Notes: generated by a model from the letters alone, not told the origin. A stretch of 30,863 nucleotides of DNA from MGOM01 sp035455265 (GCA_035455265.1 DATIFK010000192.1:1-30863), one strand, 5' to 3'. Positions 7,393 to 15,672 are shown, counted from the stretch's first letter. Numbers and translations: made by a program.

Positions 7393-10300
7393 TGGCCCTC
7401 CTGCAGCGCTTTGTCGATGAGTATGTGGACGTCGAGGCCGCGCGCCTGCTCTTGCGCCTGCTGGAGGACATCCGGCGTGATCTTGAGGCGATCCGTCCAG
7501 AAGGTCAACGCGGCGTTGGAGTCATTGAGCAAGTCGTGATCCATCACGGCCGACGTGCGCACGAGGTCGATGGCGGCCAGTCCTTCGACGACGTCGCCCC
7601 TGGCGATCATCAACTCGCCGAGCACCAGTGCTCCGAGCAGGAGCCAGAACTCGGACCCACCGCGCAGCCCGAAACGCAGGCATGTCTCGACCTGGCGCTT
7701 TCCCCTGGCCGGATCACCGGTCCGCAGATAGCCCTGGGCCAGGCCGGCGGAGGTCAGCATGGCGCCGAACAGGTCGCCCACATCGTGGGCGACGGCCTCG
7801 GCCATCTCGAGGTAGCGAATGGCCTCGGGCCAGTCGCCTTTCTTGCTCAGCTGGTTGCCGATGTTGTGGAGCAGAGCCTGCTCGATACGCCGGTTGCCGA
7901 TTCGGCGCGCCAAGTCCAGGCCTTGCTCGTAGTAGTCGCGGGCGACCTCGAGTTTGCCCTGCGTCTCGAAGATCGTGGCCAGCCGGTTGAGGGCGGTGGC
8001 CAGCAGAACGTTGTCCCCCAGGGACCTGGCCATAGCGATGCACTCCTGCGCCGCCGCGGCTGCCGCCTCGAGCTGTCCGGCGCGGAAGCGGGTATTGGCC
8101 AACCCATAATGGACGTTGGCTTGCATGGCGCGATCGTCGCTGGCCTGCGCCAGGGGCAGGGCCTGATCGAGGTGGGCCAGGCCCGGCTCGTACTCCCCGC
8201 GGTAGGTATCGAGCAGGCTGAACTGATAGTGGGCTTCGGCCTGGGCGCGGATGTCCCCCAACCGCATCGACAGGTCCAGGGCCTCCTTGAGGACGCGTTC
8301 GGTCACAGGAAGGTCGGCCTGATCGTTGGCCGCGCCACCCAGGGACATCAACAGCGATAGCCGGCCCGAGTCGTCGCCGTCGGGGAGCTGCGCCAGGGCC
8401 CGCTGGTAGAGCTGGACGGCTTCGCGCGCCAGTCCGTGGCTGCGCGCCTCATCGCCGGCCTGGCGCAAGGCCTGGGACGCTTCCAGGGGCATGCTGGCCT
8501 TCTCGTAATGGTCGGCGATGAGGGGGAGGAATTCCCGACCGAGATCGAGGCTGACGAGCCAGGCGGCCGCTGCCCGATGGTAGATGTGAAGTTGACGCTC
8601 GAGCAGCCTCTCGTAGATCGTGTCGCGCAACATCGCCTGGCTGAAGATGTACTCCTGGCTGCCGGCGAACACGCTGGTCTCGCGCCGGAGAATGAACTCG
8701 CGTTTGGTTAGGATGGCGAGGACGGCGGGCAGGTCGGGCACATGGGTTTCGTCGGCCGCGTCCATCGCCTCGAGGACACGATCGTAGAAGATGCGACCGA
8801 AGACCGCGGCGCGCTGCAGGACCAGTTTCTCGGGAGGCAGCAAGGTGTCGACGCGTGCTTCCAGCAGGCCGAAGAGGGTCGGCGGGACCTGGAGTGCCCC
8901 CAGGCGGGCTTCCTCCACTCGCCAATGCTCTTCGTCTTCCCGCACGATAACGTGGTCGTCGATGAGCATCTTGATCAGCTCTTCGAGGTAGTACGGATTC
9001 CCCTCCGCTCGCTCGACCAGCAGGTCGCGCAAGCCCTTGGGGACATGGTCGACCTTCTTCAAGATCTCGTGCACGAGGTCGCGACTTTCACGACGGTCGA
9101 GAGGCCGCAGGTCCAACCGCGTGTGATAGGCCTGGCCGCTGCCCCAATCCGGCCGTCGACGGAACAGATCGGGGCGGGCGACGCAGACGGCCAGGAGGTG
9201 CAGCTGCTCGTCGGCTCGGAACAGATCGTTGAAGAAGTCCAGGGAAGCGTCGTCGGCGTGATGGAGGTCTTCCAATTGGAACGAGACGTTCTCGCTGCGG
9301 GCCAGGCCGGTGAACAATCGGATGGCCCTGGCGCGCGCCAGGTCGACCATCTGGGATGGATCCACTTGCAGCTCGCGCAAGGCCGATGTGCTGGAAAGGT
9401 CGTAACCGCACAGGTGCCCGAGCCAGGCGGCCGTCTCGAGGTCCTCGGCGTGCAGTTCGGCCACGCCGGCCTCGAGCTTCCGCAGAACGGTGTCGGGCGA
9501 GTCGTTCTCCAGGATCTCCAGGCGGTAGGCCAGGATGTCGCGCAAGAGTGCGAACGGCCGCTCGCGCCCCTCGGGGGTGGCGCGCCCGCGGAAGATGAAG
9601 TAGCGCTCGGGCCGAAGGTCGCCCCATTGCGCAAACTCGTACAGCAGCCGTGACTTCCCGACGCCGGCCTCGCCGCCGACGGTCACGACGCGCGTCTCTC
9701 CTTCCTCGAAGGCATCGAAGAAGGCGTTTTGGAGATGCTTGAGCTCGGCCTCGCGGCCGATCATCCCGGTGGCCACGCCTTCGACGCCGCGCGGCGTGAC
9801 GCGGAAGGCGCGCGGCTTGGCCTGGAGCACGCGAAACGTCGGCACAGGCTCGCTGCGGCCGCGCAGGCGCAGCGGGACATCCGGCTGGATATCGAAGACG
9901 CCGCGGATGTTGCGGTAGGTGTCGAAGGTCACCAGGATCAGCCCGGGGGCGTTCTGCATCAGGCGGTTGGCCAGACTGATGGTCGCTCCGCTGGCCGAGT
10001 ACTGTCCGGGCGTATCGGAAGGGGACAACAGGACGACGCCGCTGTGCACCCCGATGTTGAGGGGCAAGGCATCCTCCTGCGATCCGAGGAAGGCGGCGCC
10101 CAGGGAACGGAGCGCTTGCTGCAGGCCCAAGGCGGCGTGCACGGCGCGCTCGGCGTCGTCCTCGCCGGCGGCTTCGGCTCCCCAGACGGCCAGCATATCG
10201 GTGTCGGAGCGGGTCATCACCCGGCCGCGAGCCTCCTGGATGATGTGGACGAACGAGTCCCACAGCGCGTTCATCGCCCGCCGCGAGGCCTCGCCCCCGG

Positions 10301-11288
10301 CGACGGTTTCGACCAAAGCGGCATAATCGGCGGCGTTGGCGAACAGGGCCGTGACCTGACGGTTCTGCTCCGAGGGTGTGGGTGTTGGCTGGGCCCGGCT
10401 GCCGCGCCGCAGGATGATCGAGGTGTGGGCGGCATCACGCAGGTGCGACGGTTCCGCGGCCACGGCGCCTCCGAGCGCGGCGCTGAGCTCGCCAGCCAGG
10501 TCGAGGGCACTGGCGTAGCGCTCGCCGCGATCCTTGGCCAAAGCCCGGCGGAGCACATCGTCGATCTGAGGCGGCAGACGCGGGTTCGACGCAGCCGCCG
10601 AAGGGATCGGGTCGTGCACGTGCTGCAGCAGCAGGCTCATCGGATTGGCGCCGCTGAACGGAAGCTTACCGGTCAGCATCTGATACAGCATGACCCCGAG
10701 GGAGTAGACGTCGGCGCGCGAATCGACATCGTCCCGTCCCTGCGCCTGCTCGGGGGACATGTACTCCGGAGTCCCGATGATGGCGCCGGTCTCGGTGATC
10801 TGGCGGCCGCCGGCATCGGAGACGATGCGGGCGATGCCCAGATCGGTCACAAAGGCGTTGCCGTCCTGGTCGATCATGATGTTGCTGGGCTTGATGTCGC
10901 GGTGGACGATGCCCTGGCGATGGGCGTAATCCAGGGCCGAGCACACCTGGCGCATCAGGTAGGCCACTTCCTCGAGGGGCAGCGGGCCCTGATCCAGGAC
11001 GTCATCCAGCGTACCGCTGTCGAGGTAGCGCATGACCAGGTAGGGCGGGTCATGGGCGGCGTCGAAGTCGTAGACCGGGAGGATGTGGGGATGCTCGAGG
11101 CGGGCGATCAGCTTGGCTTCGCGTTGGAATCGCTGAATGGCATCGGCATCGCCGGCGACGGCGCGGCGGATGGCCTTGACCGCAACGTCGCGATCGACGC
11201 TGGCCTGGCGCGCCCGGTAGACCGTCGCCATGCCGCCCTTGCCGATCTCCTCGAGGATTTCGTAGGACCCGATTCGTTCGCCGAGCAT
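7389..11288 (-). CDS. Ser/Thr kinase - degenerate cyclase - AAA ATPase - TPR signalling protein
   Basis: A 1299-aa multidomain cytoplasmic regulator. Residues 1-270 form a PknB-type kinase: GKGGMA loop (17-22), Lys38, HRDIKPSN (129-136) and DLG in place of DFG (149-151). Residues 308-487 resemble a class III nucleotide cyclase, but the first metal Asp is Asn318 (LFANAADY) and the second motif reads SDTDM instead of GDG, so catalysis is doubtful. An AAA/STAND-like ATPase follows, with P-loop GGEAGVGKS (538-546) and LARPDL-type later strands. The last 300 or so residues are TPR repeats rich in A, L and G/A-rich helix pairs. This kinase-cyclase-ATPase-TPR order suggests signal integration through ATP-dependent assembly. 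A promoter lies 40-68 bases upstream. The gene heads a four-gene operon. Targets are unknown. Confidence 0.9.
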   Translation of the reverse strand: MLGERIGSYEILEEIGKGGMATVYRARQASVDRDVAVKAIRRAVAGDADAIQRFQREAKLIARLEHPHILPVYDFDAAHDPPYLVMRYLDSGTLDDVLDQGPLPLEEVAYLMRQVCSALDYAHRQGIVHRDIKPSNIMIDQDGNAFVTDLGIARIVSDAGGRQITETGAIIGTPEYMSPEQAQGRDDVDSRADVYSLGVMLYQMLTGKLPFSGANPMSLLLQHVHDPIPSAAASNPRLPPQIDDVLRRALAKDRGERYASALDLAGELSAALGGAVAAEPSHLRDAAHTSIILRRGSRAQPTPTPSEQNRQVTALFANAADYAALVETVAGGEASRRAMNALWDSFVHIIQEARGRVMTRSDTDMLAVWGAEAAGEDDAERAVHAALGLQQALRSLGAAFLGSQEDALPLNIGVHSGVVLLSPSDTPGQYSASGATISLANRLMQNAPGLILVTFDTYRNIRGVFDIQPDVPLRLRGRSEPVPTFRVLQAKPRAFRVTPRGVEGVATGMIGREAELKHLQNAFFDAFEEGETRVVTVGGEAGVGKSRLLYEFAQWGDLRPERYFIFRGRATPEGRERPFALLRDILAYRLEILENDSPDTVLRKLEAGVAELHAEDLETAAWLGHLCGYDLSSTSALRELQVDPSQMVDLARARAIRLFTGLARSENVSFQLEDLHHADDASLDFFNDLFRADEQLHLLAVCVARPDLFRRRPDWGSGQAYHTRLDLRPLDRRESRDLVHEILKKVDHVPKGLRDLLVERAEGNPYYLEELIKMLIDDHVIVREDEEHWRVEEARLGALQVPPTLFGLLEARVDTLLPPEKLVLQRAAVFGRIFYDRVLEAMDAADETHVPDLPAVLAILTKREFILRRETSVFAGSQEYIFSQAMLRDTIYERLLERQLHIYHRAAAAWLVSLDLGREFLPLIADHYEKASMPLEASQALRQAGDEARSHGLAREAVQLYQRALAQLPDGDDSGRLSLLMSLGGAANDQADLPVTERVLKEALDLSMRLGDIRAQAEAHYQFSLLDTYRGEYEPGLAHLDQALPLAQASDDRAMQANVHYGLANTRFRAGQLEAAAAAAQECIAMARSLGDNVLLATALNRLATIFETQGKLEVARDYYEQGLDLARRIGNRRIEQALLHNIGNQLSKKGDWPEAIRYLEMAEAVAHDVGDLFGAMLTSAGLAQGYLRTGDPARGKRQVETCLRFGLRGGSEFWLLLGALVLGELMIARGDVVEGLAAIDLVRTSAVMDHDLLNDSNAALTFWTDRLKITPDVLQQAQEQARGLDVHILIDKALQEGQ

Positions 11289-11327
11289 GCCGCCCGCCTG
11301 GAATTCTGACCGAGGTTGTCGGGGAAT

Positions 11328-11356
11328 ATCATAGCAGTCTGAAGGACCTTCGTGAA
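11328..11356 (-). promoter_or_regulatory. Promoter of the kinase operon
   Basis: TTCACG (11356-11351) and TATGAT (11333-11328) are 17 bases apart on the minus strand. TGC directly before the hexamer makes an extended -10 (TGCTATGAT). The start would be near 11321, about 33 bases before the ATG. Confidence 0.6.
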
Positions 11357-11523
11357 GGGCGAGCGAAGGACATGCCCGTACGCGGCATGTTCACTGGCCG
11401 ACCCACGCAAGGGAAGCCAATGGAGCCGGCCGGGCCGCAGCCCCATTCCGGCGACTTGTTGAGCATCGAGGGGACAGCGCGGAATCTTCGCGTTTGGGAC
11501 TCGTGCTTCGGCCCGGCCTCTTG

Positions 11524-11529
11524 TATACT
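11524..11529 (+). promoter_or_regulatory. -10 element for the 99-aa basic gene
   Basis: TATACT matches consensus at 5 of 6 positions and lies 36 bases before the ATG at 11566. I see no good -35, so it may depend on an activator. It is divergent from the kinase promoter within the same 277-base intergenic region. Confidence 0.45.
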
Positions 11530-11565
11530 TGGCTTCGAAGATCACTCTTGCGCGCGAGGTCGCAC

Positions 11566-11865
11566 ATGAGCAACACTGGTCAAAAGGGAATCACGTACCT
11601 GCCTGACCAGGGGGTCTACAAGATCACTGTCGGTTGGAGGGGGAAGGTGGTGACCCGCTACGTCCGCGGGCGCCGCCGAACGGACTTGCCGAAGGCGGTC
11701 AAAGTCCGCGACACGCTGGAACGGGCGCTGGGCAAGCCGCGCACCAACGAGATCCTGCGGTCCTTCGGCGTGGCGCAGGGCAAGACCTGGCGCCGTCGCT
11801 TGCCGAAGAAGGCCAAGACATCGAAACGCCCGAAGAGGAAGAAGACGGCCAAGCGACGGCGGTGA
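11566..11865 (+). CDS. Small basic protein, AP2-like or arm-type DNA-binding fold
   Basis: A 99-aa protein. Residues 8-40 (KGITYLPDQGVYKITVGWRG onward) look like three beta strands: a GVYKI strand, a WRGKVVTRYV strand and a basic turn. A helix with RDTLERALGKPRT follows. This pattern resembles AP2/ERF-type and integrase arm-type DNA-binding domains, as I recall them. The last 30 residues are a Lys/Arg-rich tail (KKAKTSKRPKRKKTAKRRR) that should bind nucleic acid non-specifically. GAGGT 5 bases before the ATG at 11566 sets the start; an upstream in-frame GTG or ATG has no such signal. It has its own -10 and a hairpin just past the stop, so it is monocistronic. No integrase or transposase is adjacent. 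The DNA-binding function is inference. Confidence 0.72.
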   Translation: MSNTGQKGITYLPDQGVYKITVGWRGKVVTRYVRGRRRTDLPKAVKVRDTLERALGKPRTNEILRSFGVAQGKTWRRRLPKKAKTSKRPKRKKTAKRRR

Positions 11866-12197
11866 CCCGCACGGCCTGCAAGACATCGACCGCCAGCCAC
11901 GGGGCTGGCGGTTCGCGTGCAGGTGCGCCTGCGCGGATGTGCGCAGAACCGCCAGGAGGCCCTTGTGGAGGGCAGAAGCTGTCCGCTGGCCTTGGGCTGT
12001 GTAAGGGCGTGTTGGCGTCATGACTTGGGATAGTCACGAACGAAGGCAAACACCGCCAAGGTGGAAACGGTCTTAGGGATTGAGTAACCCACCACCGGAA
12101 GCTTCTGAGCCGGGCGACCCTTGGGTCTGCTCGCCCCGGCCACTGGCCTTTGCTCTCAGTCCATTTCAATAGGCCTTGGATAGACAGAGGAGACTCG
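11866..12197 (+). other. 332-base intergenic region with two structured elements
   Basis: This holds the hairpin at 11889-11912 and a second, larger structure at 12109-12140. There GCCGGGCGA pairs with TCGCCCCGGC across one bulge, enclosing GACCC-TT-GGGTC. The remainder is less GC-rich than its surroundings. I see no convincing gene or confident promoter for the lipoprotein in it. Confidence 0.5.
11889..11912 (+). terminator. 10-bp hairpin after the 99-aa gene
   Basis: ACCGCCAGCC (11889-11898) pairs perfectly with GGCTGGCGGT (11903-11912) around an ACGG loop, 24 bases after the stop. No T-run follows. Confidence 0.55.
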
Positions 12198-13343
12198 GTG
12201 AAAAGCAAACTTCAATCCGCAGCCGTTTCCCTATCCATCGTAGGCCTGTTCCTGTCGGCCTGCGGGCAGTCAAGTCCGACTACGGCTCCAGACGCCGTTG
12301 CAGGTGTAGACGCGACGCTAACTCAACCCCCGTCGGTCGCAGCCAATGGTACGGACGCCCCGGCGGTTGCAGCCACTGTTACGGACGCCCCGGTGCTTGA
12401 ACCCACTGCGACGGTATACCCGCCGGTCTACAACCCTGAGACGCTTGGCAACATCCATGAGCTAAGCAGCTTTACCATGACGACAACCTCGAAGCGAATC
12501 GAAGACGGAGACCTGGTGGTCGATCAAAAGGAAGCTATCGAATACATCCAGGAGCCATTCAGTATTCATCAGACCCATGGTGGCTGGACGGCGACCTATG
12601 TGATCGGGGACAGATCCTACGAACGGATCAATGGGGGCAAGGGCTGGAAGTTCTCGGTGGGCCCTGGTCAGGGCAAAGACATCCTGCCAAACGCGTGGGA
12701 ATCCGTTCTGGGCCTAATCTCGGACGTGGAAACCGCCCAGTTCGCTGGCCAGGAAGACTTTGCCGGAATTCCGGCCAATCACTTCAGGTTCGACCTGACG
12801 AATTTCAGGGTCCCGTATGTTGCTGCCGGGGTGGCGTACAACGAATGGAAGGATGTTGAAGGAGAACTCTACCTGGCGCAAGACGGCAACTATCTGCTCT
12901 ATTTCCACAGCAAAGCCAGTGGAACCTTTCATGCAGAGGACGGGACCACCTCGGAACAGACACAAGAGAAGACACTCGAGCTTTCGTCTGTCAACCAATT
13001 GGCGGGAATCGCTGTCCCCACCGATTTTGACCTGGAGCTGGAGTTGGGCCTTCCATTACCGGAGGGCAGCACCCTGTCTGAGATTCTCTACTACAACGAC
13101 GGGTTTCTCCCGTATTACTACACGTATGTTACGCCTGTGATCAGCTTTGAAGAATTCCTGGAGTTCTACACGAGCATGGCGCCGACGAACGGCTGGACGT
13201 TTTCGCATTCTGGTGAAGTGGCCAACAACGTCAATTGCGACGCGGCGTACACGGATCTCGATTGCGTAATCCTAGAAAAGGGGAACAGACAGGCCATCCT
13301 GTATTACCGCGAGGGATGGATCGGTGCCGACTACGAAAAATAG
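12198..13343 (+). CDS. Secreted lipoprotein, LppX/LolA-like possible
   Basis: A 381-aa lipoprotein starting with GTG. It has a basic n-region (KSK), a hydrophobic core and the lipobox LSAC, with lipidated Cys22. Residues 25-90 are a Thr/Ala/Pro-rich linker containing tandem VTDAP-type units. The rest is a beta-rich domain with many Tyr, Trp and acidic residues (GWTATYVIGDRSYERINGG). It recalls the LppX/LolA-type lipid-carrier fold only loosely, so the function is unassigned. AGAGGAG about 4 bases before the GTG at 12198 sets this start; an upstream in-frame start would place basic and polar residues ahead of the signal. Base composition is visibly lower in GC and codon use more relaxed than in neighbouring genes. 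This hints at acquisition by transfer beside the tRNA at 13442-13514. Confidence 0.82.
   Translation: MKSKLQSAAVSLSIVGLFLSACGQSSPTTAPDAVAGVDATLTQPPSVAANGTDAPAVAATVTDAPVLEPTATVYPPVYNPETLGNIHELSSFTMTTTSKRIEDGDLVVDQKEAIEYIQEPFSIHQTHGGWTATYVIGDRSYERINGGKGWKFSVGPGQGKDILPNAWESVLGLISDVETAQFAGQEDFAGIPANHFRFDLTNFRVPYVAAGVAYNEWKDVEGELYLAQDGNYLLYFHSKASGTFHAEDGTTSEQTQEKTLELSSVNQLAGIAVPTDFDLELELGLPLPEGSTLSEILYYNDGFLPYYYTYVTPVISFEEFLEFYTSMAPTNGWTFSHSGEVANNVNCDAAYTDLDCVILEKGNRQAILYYREGWIGADYEK
12339..12393 (+). repeat. Tandem 30-base repeat in the lipoprotein linker
   Basis: The unit GCAGCCA-TG-TACGGACGCCCCGG occurs at 12339-12363 and 12369-12393 (30-base period), with a decayed third unit after it. It encodes the Thr/Ala-rich linker and is prone to slippage in multiples of ten codons. 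Confidence 0.7.
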
Positions 13344-13357
13344 CCAGCCTGGCTATT
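13339..13357 (+). terminator. 8-bp hairpin at the lipoprotein stop
   Basis: AATAGCCA (13339-13346) pairs with TGGCTATT (13350-13357) around GCC and includes the stop codon TAG. It has A-rich upstream and T-poor downstream flanks, so it is only a weak terminator candidate. Confidence 0.4.
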
Positions 13358-13441
13358 GGCGATGATCTAGCTCGTTGAGTTAGGCTCTGTGTACGAATCT
13401 CGGGTACGCCAAGACACCCTATCTGGTTCCTGATCCAAAGG

Positions 13442-13514
13442 TGCCCCCACGGGGATTCGAACCCCGGTTTAGGCCTTGAAAGGGCCGCGTCCTGGTCCAC
13501 TAGACGATGGGGGC
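13442..13514 (-). tRNA. tRNA-Glu (anticodon TTC)
   Basis: A 73-base cloverleaf. The acceptor arms GCCCCCA (13514-13508) and TGGGGGC pair fully, with discriminator A at 13442. The D arm is GTCTAGTGGACCAGGAC. The anticodon loop CTTTCAA gives TTC (Glu). The T arm is CGGGGTTCGAATCCCCG. CCA is not encoded. The anticodon stem has a C-U mismatch at its top pair (27-43) but otherwise pairs. It lies between the lipoprotein and the dnaC-like gene. Confidence 0.95.
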
Positions 13515-13527
13515 GGGGCGCCCACGC

Positions 13528-13536
13528 ATTCTACCA
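13528..13536 (-). promoter_or_regulatory. Extended -10 promoter for tRNA-Glu
   Basis: TGGTAGAAT on the minus strand is a TGn-extended -10 with hexamer TAGAAT (13533-13528). The predicted start is about 7 bases before the mature tRNA 5' end. There is no well-spaced -35. GGTAGAATGC is identical in the promoter of the 65-aa gene at 1111-1116. Confidence 0.55.
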
Positions 13537-13616
13537 TCCACATCGAAGGATCGGCCCAACGACGGGCAACCGCGTTCGGGCCGCCGCGGAAAAGGAGAAG
13601 CGTCCCGATGGGGGCG

Positions 13617-15014
13617 TCAGCGCGCCGATCGCTTGCGGGGCCGCCCGCCGCGGAAGGCGGGAGCCGTGATGGCCACGACGGTGCACAAGCGCTGGTCCAG
13701 CATCCGCGACCGCAGCCGCTCGTCGATCTGATCGAGCCGGTCGGCGGTGGTGATGACCGTCGGCAGCGCCGCGTTGTAGCGGTGGTTGAGCAGTTGGTAG
13801 AGCTTCTCTCGCACCCACGGCGTCGTCGCCTGGGTCCCCAGATCGTCCAGCACCAGGAGCGGGATCGTGCGCACGTCCTCGAAGCGTTGATCGTAGCGGG
13901 TCGTACTGTCTGGGCTGAAGGTCGCCCGCAGGTGGTCGAGCAGGTCGGGGACGACGACGAACATGACGGGGAAACCCTGGCTGGCGCGGTGGTTGGCGAT
14001 GGCCGCCGCCAGATGGGTCTTGCCGCTGCCGTACGGGCCCAGCATCACCAGCCAGCCCTCCGGCTTCTCGGCGAAGGCCATCGCCGCGCGCAGCGCGTCG
14101 TCGAGGGACTTGCGTTCCTCGGCGGCCATGCGCTCCCCGTGACGCAAGCTGAAATTCCCCAGCGTCTGAGTGGCGTGCAAAGCCAGCGACGACAGCTCGT
14201 GCTGTCCGGTGTCGTCGACCGGGCGGCGGTAGTCGGGCACCTGCAGGCGCACGTGCCGCACCAGCTCGGGATCCGACAGCCGGGAGCGGATGCGGCCCTC
14301 GAGCTCGTCGAGCAGCAGGTTGGTGGTGACGACCAGCGGCAGGTGGTTGATGTAGCGGTAGTTGAGGATCTGGAAGAGCTTCTCCTGCGCCCATTCGGTG
14401 GCGTGGTGCGTGCCGAAGTCGTCCAGGATCAGGAGCGGGGCCTGGCGGATGCGGTCGAAGTGCTCTTCGAAGGTCGTCTCTTCCGAGCCGTAGGCGAAGC
14501 GGAGCGAGTCGAGCAAGTCGGGGACGGTCAGGAACAACGTCGGCACGCCCAGTTCGACGCACTCATTGGCGATGGCCGCCGCCAGGTGCGTCTTTCCGGC
14601 GCCGAAACCGCCGCTGAGCAGGAGCCAGCCGTCGAGCGAGCGGGCGTAGGCGCGGGACTGTTCGAAGGCGCGCTCGAGGGATTGCAGCTGTTGCTGGCCG
14701 AGGCCGACGCGACCTTTCGGGTTGAAGGTTCCAAAGGTTAGGTCCTTCAACTCCTCGAGGTGGCTGAGACTGAAGAGCCGCTGCCGGATGCGGGCGCGGA
14801 CGTCGGCCTGGCGGCAAACGCACACCTGGAGCCGGCCGAAGTCGGGATGGCCGAGGGGAGCCTCGACGCGCACGTAGCCCGAGCCGTGGCAATGGGGGCA
14901 GTTCGGATCGCCCAGCCGATCGCCGGGTGCGGCGGGGCCGGCGCCCTCAGGTGTCGAGGGTGTCGGCGTAGCGCCGGCGAGCCTTCTCAGAGTCTCCTCG
15001 ATCCTCTCGCTCAT
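13617..15014 (-). CDS. Tandem DnaC/DnaI-like helicase loader with two ATPase domains
   Basis: A 465-aa protein predicted to load the DnaB helicase. After an N-terminal zinc-ribbon-like part (CPHC at 39-42, CVC at 65-67) come two DnaC/IstB-type AAA+ domains. Domain 1 has P-loop GGFGAGKTH (135-143), Walker B LLILDDFG (194-201), sensor VVTTN and an IRSRL arginine motif. Domain 2 has P-loop GPYGSGKTH (326-334), Walker B LLVLDDLG (386-393), VITTA and LRSRM. The two are about 190 residues apart and share THLAAAIAN, so the gene looks internally duplicated. Typical DnaC/DnaI loaders have one ATPase domain (about 250-310 aa). The ATG at 15014 follows GAGG by 5 bases; the ATG at 15038 has no such signal. 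It overlaps the dnaD-like gene by 68 bases. Confidence 0.88.
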   Translation of the reverse strand: MSERIEETLRRLAGATPTPSTPEGAGPAAPGDRLGDPNCPHCHGSGYVRVEAPLGHPDFGRLQVCVCRQADVRARIRQRLFSLSHLEELKDLTFGTFNPKGRVGLGQQQLQSLERAFEQSRAYARSLDGWLLLSGGFGAGKTHLAAAIANECVELGVPTLFLTVPDLLDSLRFAYGSEETTFEEHFDRIRQAPLLILDDFGTHHATEWAQEKLFQILNYRYINHLPLVVTTNLLLDELEGRIRSRLSDPELVRHVRLQVPDYRRPVDDTGQHELSSLALHATQTLGNFSLRHGERMAAEERKSLDDALRAAMAFAEKPEGWLVMLGPYGSGKTHLAAAIANHRASQGFPVMFVVVPDLLDHLRATFSPDSTTRYDQRFEDVRTIPLLVLDDLGTQATTPWVREKLYQLLNHRYNAALPTVITTADRLDQIDERLRSRMLDQRLCTVVAITAPAFRGGRPRKRSAR

Positions 15015-15612
15015 CCTTGCCTCGGGTCTGCCAGTCATCCAGGATGGCCCGCACGTAGCTCCACTTGCGGACGTTGTTGTCGACGGCGATGCGCATCGCC
15101 TCTTCGATCCAGGCCGCCGGATAGGAGGCGTCGGCCTGGCGCAGGTGCTCGGCGATCATCGGGGTGAGCGGGCCGATGTTCTGCTCGTACAGGGCGAAGA
15201 TCGTCGGCCGCGCTCGAGTCAGATCCAGCTTGGCCCCGGCGAGCTCCGCCGGTTGCCACTCGCCGCGTTCGAGGGCCAGGATCGCCGCGCGTCCCTTGGC
15301 GCTGTTGAGGAAGTATACGTCCCTCTCGCCTTCGACGTGCACGAGCAGGAGCGTGCCGCGGGTCACAGCCCGCTCAAGGGCATCGTCGAGATCCTTGCGG
15401 CCGCCAAGCGCCGCCACCAGGCCGGCGTCGGCCGCCAGCTCGTCGCCGGAGATCCAGCGATGCTCCCCTTCCTTGCCCGCCAGGGCATGAATGGCGTACA
15501 GGGTAACCTTGAGCTCGCCCAGGTCATCGATGAGCGGCAACAACTCGGTGAAGAACGCCTCCGGCAGCGGGGTCGGATGGGCGGGCCCATCGGGGAAGCC
15601 GGCGAAGCTCAT
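14947..15612 (-). CDS. DnaD-like replication initiation protein
   Basis: A 221-aa protein. Residues 15-110 could be a winged-helix-like N-terminal domain (PEAFFTELLPLIDDLGELKV). Residues 136-196 match the DnaD/DnaB_2 C-terminal domain: an IFALYEQNIGPLTPMIAEHL helix, then WIEEAMRIAV and the terminal motif NVRKWSYVRAILDDW, the typical YxxxIxxxW signature. In Firmicutes such proteins recruit the helicase and its loader to the origin. The C-terminal tail is charged and low in complexity. It lies 116 bases after dnaB and runs into the loader gene with a 68-base overlap, which fits a joint role in primosome assembly. No strong Shine-Dalgarno is seen, and the ATG at 15612 is taken as the start. Confidence 0.82.
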   Translation of the reverse strand: MSFAGFPDGPAHPTPLPEAFFTELLPLIDDLGELKVTLYAIHALAGKEGEHRWISGDELAADAGLVAALGGRKDLDDALERAVTRGTLLLVHVEGERDVYFLNSAKGRAAILALERGEWQPAELAGAKLDLTRARPTIFALYEQNIGPLTPMIAEHLRQADASYPAAWIEEAMRIAVDNNVRKWSYVRAILDDWQTRGKDEREDRGDSEKARRRYADTLDT

Positions 15613-15672
15613 GACCGCGCCCCACGAGAGCCGCCTGGCGGCAGGCGGTCAGGCAGGTCTGACTGGAGACGG

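Noticed and set aside
9729..11309. 526-codon frame opposite the multidomain kinase
   Set aside because: It mirrors the kinase and cyclase codons, has no recognisable domain or ribosome site, and would run through the kinase promoter region.
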